Assembly: GCF_002008365.1 (NCBI RefSeq)
Contig: NZ_MRDL01000001.1
Location: forward strand, 248,001-312,000
From: Rhizobium leguminosarum bv. viciae USDA 2370
GTDB lineage: Bacteria; Pseudomonadota; Alphaproteobacteria; Rhizobiales; Rhizobiaceae
Direction of reading: 5' to 3'
Length of the DNA stretch: 64,000 nucleotides
The notes beneath the pieces are model-generated. The model had not been told where the DNA came from, ran no database searches, and saw only the letters and a program-made list of their open reading frames with translations. Shown here piece after piece: positions 61,890-64,000 of this stretch (positions are counted from its first letter, which is position 1; each line of letters opens with the position of its first letter). A program made the translations under genes and the position numbers.

Positions 61890-62756
61890 TCAATTCTCCG
61901 CGTCGTGGCTTGTCATGACGGTGTAGAACACCCACGAAAGCAGCAGGATGATCAGGAAATAGATCAGCGACATGGCAGCGGCCGGACCGAGGTCAAACTG
62001 TCCGAGGGCGGTCTTGACCAGATCGATCGACAGGAAAGTGGTCGCGTTGCCGGGACCGCCGCCCGTGACGACAAAAGGCTCGGTGTAGATCATGAAACTA
62101 TCCATGAAACGCAGCAGCACGGCGATCAGAAGAACGCGTTTCATCTTTGGCAGCTGGATATAGCGGAATACGGCCCAACGAGACGCACCGTCGATCTTGG
62201 CTGCCTGATAGAAAGCATCCGGAATGGAAACGAGGCCTGCATAGCAGAGCAAGACGACCAGGCTCGTCCAGTGCCAGACGTCCATGATGATGATCGTCAC
62301 CCAGGCGTCGAGCGGATCCTGCACATAGTTGTAGTCGATGCCGATGGCATTGAGGGAATAGCCGAACAAACCAATGTCGTTGCGGCCGAACACCTGCCAG
62401 ATCGTGCCGACAACGTTCCACGGGATCAGCAGTGGTAGCGCCATCAGAACCAGGCACACCGGCACGCCGATGCCCGATTTCGGCATGTTGAGCGCAATGA
62501 AGATGCCGAGCGGGATCTCAAGAGCGAGAATGATCAACGAAAAAATTAGATTTCGCTGCAGGGCGGCCCAGAAACGGTCGGAATGCAGGATTTCGGTAAA
62601 CCAGTCCGTTCCGTTCCAGAAGAACTGGTTGTTTCCGAAAGTGTCCTGAACGGAATAGTTCACAACCGTCATCAAGGGGATGACGGCCGAGAATGCCACC
62701 AGCACGAGGACCGGCAGGACCAGAAACCACGCTTTGTTGTTCCAGGTTTTTTCCAT
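61890..62756 (-). CDS. glpP: Glycerol ABC transporter permease
   Basis: A 288-residue MalF-type permease with a first helix FLVLPVLVLVAFSAVIPLMTVVNYSV near 10-35 and the EAA-type loop QAAKIDGASRWAVFRYIQLPKMKRVLLI near 188-215. ATG 62756 is chosen; a start 9 codons upstream would overlap the ATPase. It follows the ATPase stop by 2 bases. Confidence 0.92.
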   Translation of the reverse strand: MEKTWNNKAWFLVLPVLVLVAFSAVIPLMTVVNYSVQDTFGNNQFFWNGTDWFTEILHSDRFWAALQRNLIFSLIILALEIPLGIFIALNMPKSGIGVPVCLVLMALPLLIPWNVVGTIWQVFGRNDIGLFGYSLNAIGIDYNYVQDPLDAWVTIIIMDVWHWTSLVVLLCYAGLVSIPDAFYQAAKIDGASRWAVFRYIQLPKMKRVLLIAVLLRFMDSFMIYTEPFVVTGGGPGNATTFLSIDLVKTALGQFDLGPAAAMSLIYFLIILLLSWVFYTVMTSHDAEN

Positions 62757-62758
62757 GA

Positions 62759-63829
62759 TCAAGCCTCCGGTCCGGCGCGCCAAGAGTCGGCATAGATACT
62801 GATACCCGACGGCTCGAAGGTTACCCGGGGATCAGCCGGAATGTCCCCGTCTTCAGGGACGACGATCGCGATCGGCTGGCCGGCAAACTGCGCGCGGACG
62901 ATCTTCTGCCGGCCGATATCTTCCACCTTGCTCACGGTCACAGGCATGCCCTCGCGGCCGACCCGGATAAACTCGGGCCGGATTCCAAGCTCTACCTTGG
63001 CCGCTGCCGAAGTCTTTGGCGCATAGTCGAGAGTCAGAGCGTGCTCGCCGACCCGAACCGTGCGGCCTTCCACCTTGGCTGGCATGAAGTTCATGCCTGG
63101 AGAACCGATGAAGTAGCCGACGAAGGTATGGCTCGGACGCTCGAAGAGCTCGGCCGGCGTGCCGATCTGCACGATCTCGCCATCGTACATCACCACGACT
63201 TTGTCGGCGAAGGTCAGCGCCTCCGTCTGGTCATGCGTGACATAGACCATCGTAAAACCGAACTGCTTATGCAGCCGCTTCAGCTGCGACCGCAGCACCC
63301 ATTTCATATGTGGATCGATAACAGTGAGCGGCTCGTCGAAGAGAATCGCGTTCACATCCGAGCGCACGAGGCCGCGGCCGAGCGAAATCTTCTGCTTTTG
63401 GTCCGCCGTCAAACCGCGCGCGCGACGCTTGGCCCAGTCTGCAAGATCAATCATCTCCAATATTTCGCGGACACGACGATCAACATCAGGCTCCGCGACT
63501 CCGCGGTTGCGCAAGGGGAAAGCCAGGTTGTCATAGACGGTCATCGTGTCGTAGATCACCGGAAACTGGAATACCTGCGCAATATTTCGCTGCTGCGTCG
63601 GCAGGTTCGTAACATCCTGTCCGTCGAAGAGAATTCGCCCTTCGGACGGCTGAATAAGGCCGGAAATGATATTGAGCAGTGAGGTCTTTCCGCAGCCTGA
63701 AGGTCCGAGCAGCGCATAGGCGCCGCCATCGTTCCACTCGTGGTGCACTTCCTTGAGAGCGTAGTCCTTCTCGCTCTTCGGGTTCGGCCCATAGGCATGT
63801 CGAATATGATCGAGGGTGATACGTGCCAT
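62759..63829 (-). CDS. glpT: Glycerol ABC transporter ATP-binding protein
   Basis: A 356-residue MalK-type ATPase. Walker A GPSGCGKTS is near 39-47. The Q-loop is in QVFQFPVIYDTMTVYDNLAFPL. The signature region reads LTADQKQKISLGRGLV, with LTADQ in place of LSGGQ, an alteration typical of this glycerol-transporter group. Walker B ILFDEPLTVIDPH is followed by the H-loop VTHD, and a TOBE domain occupies about residues 240-356. It pairs with the second ATPase cut by the window edge. Confidence 0.92.
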   Translation of the reverse strand: MARITLDHIRHAYGPNPKSEKDYALKEVHHEWNDGGAYALLGPSGCGKTSLLNIISGLIQPSEGRILFDGQDVTNLPTQQRNIAQVFQFPVIYDTMTVYDNLAFPLRNRGVAEPDVDRRVREILEMIDLADWAKRRARGLTADQKQKISLGRGLVRSDVNAILFDEPLTVIDPHMKWVLRSQLKRLHKQFGFTMVYVTHDQTEALTFADKVVVMYDGEIVQIGTPAELFERPSHTFVGYFIGSPGMNFMPAKVEGRTVRVGEHALTLDYAPKTSAAAKVELGIRPEFIRVGREGMPVTVSKVEDIGRQKIVRAQFAGQPIAIVVPEDGDIPADPRVTFEPSGISIYADSWRAGPEA

Positions 63830-63838
63830 GATTTTCTC

Positions 63839-64000
63839 CTAGCCCCTCTGCCTGGCAGTGGTGATTGCCCGGCCGTCCGCGCCGAACGCCATCAGGTGGC
63901 GCGTATCGATGAATACGGAGAGATCCGTGTCCGGGTCGACATTGTGGATGCCGTGCGCAAGCATCACCCAGCGGGTGTCGGCAAATTGCAGATGCACGAA
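63839..64000 (-). CDS. glpS: Glycerol ABC transporter ATP-binding protein, C-terminal end
   Basis: Only the last 53 residues and the stop (TAG at 63839-63841) are present. They read FVHLQFADTRWVMLAHGIHN and later VFIDTRHLMAFGADGRAIT, a TOBE-type C-terminus of a MalK-like ATPase. The gene continues beyond the window. It precedes glpT by 9 bases, as expected for glpS. Confidence 0.8.
   Translation of the reverse strand, partial: FVHLQFADTRWVMLAHGIHNVDPDTDLSVFIDTRHLMAFGADGRAITTARQRG

Overview
The window looks like DNA of a Rhizobium-type alphaproteobacterium (R. leguminosarum/etli group), probably from a large plasmid or another accessory, metabolically rich replicon. The basis is high GC content with strong third-position bias, dense solute-uptake operons, an ABC-type glycerol operon of the rhizobial glpSTPQUV-K kind at the right edge, and many luciferase-like monooxygenases. 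No rRNA, tRNA, insertion sequence, phage, CRISPR array or replication origin was seen.

Region by region: (1) 0-7.6 kb, minus strand: a catabolic operon (DUF1185 protein, alpha/beta hydrolase, flavin reductase, luciferase-like monooxygenase, aldehyde dehydrogenase, NIPSNAP protein, PotD-like binding protein). Its FadR-type GntR regulator lies upstream, and three copies of an ATGGYRTACCA-type palindrome occur at the operon and regulator promoters. (2) 7.7-16.6 kb: an FAD protein, tauABC, a run of small genes with a ChaC-like glutathione cyclotransferase and an FMN reductase, an XRE-cupin regulator, and a protein that is 44% methionine. (3) 16.9-18.7 kb: a divergent reductase/TetR pair around a perfect 14-bp inverted repeat. 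(4) 18.8-29.6 kb, minus strand: a fatty acid desaturase, then an operon combining an amino-acid ABC transporter, GNAT acetyltransferase, M20 deacylase and flavin monooxygenases. This is the gene set of the Bacillus S-alkylcysteine salvage route. (5) 29.7-33.6 kb: a Phd/RelE-type toxin-antitoxin pair, an esterase, and an isoaspartyl methyltransferase fused to a membrane-anchored C-terminal domain next to a DUF421 protein. (6) 33.6-46.1 kb: two divergent operons (dipeptide-type ABC transporter, DUF1537 sugar-acid kinase and GntR; DapA-like aldolase, sialidase-like protein, iron alcohol dehydrogenase and PdxA2). (7) 46-48 kb: a RES/Xre toxin-antitoxin pair and a frameshifted AlaRS-like gene. (8) 48.1-57.2 kb: an SsuABC-like transporter with VOC and AraC genes, then a ribose-type sugar ABC transporter. 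(9) 57.2-64 kb: glpK and the glycerol ABC operon, cut by the window edge.

Two themes cross these units. First, sulfur scavenging is suggested for 9-30 kb, where a CTA-N9-TAG dyad (best form GTCTA-N9-TAGAC) sits just upstream of several operons. Second, strong GC-rich hairpins lie directly after six of the eight substrate-binding-protein genes, a layout expected to keep binding-protein mRNA more abundant than that of the transporter subunits.
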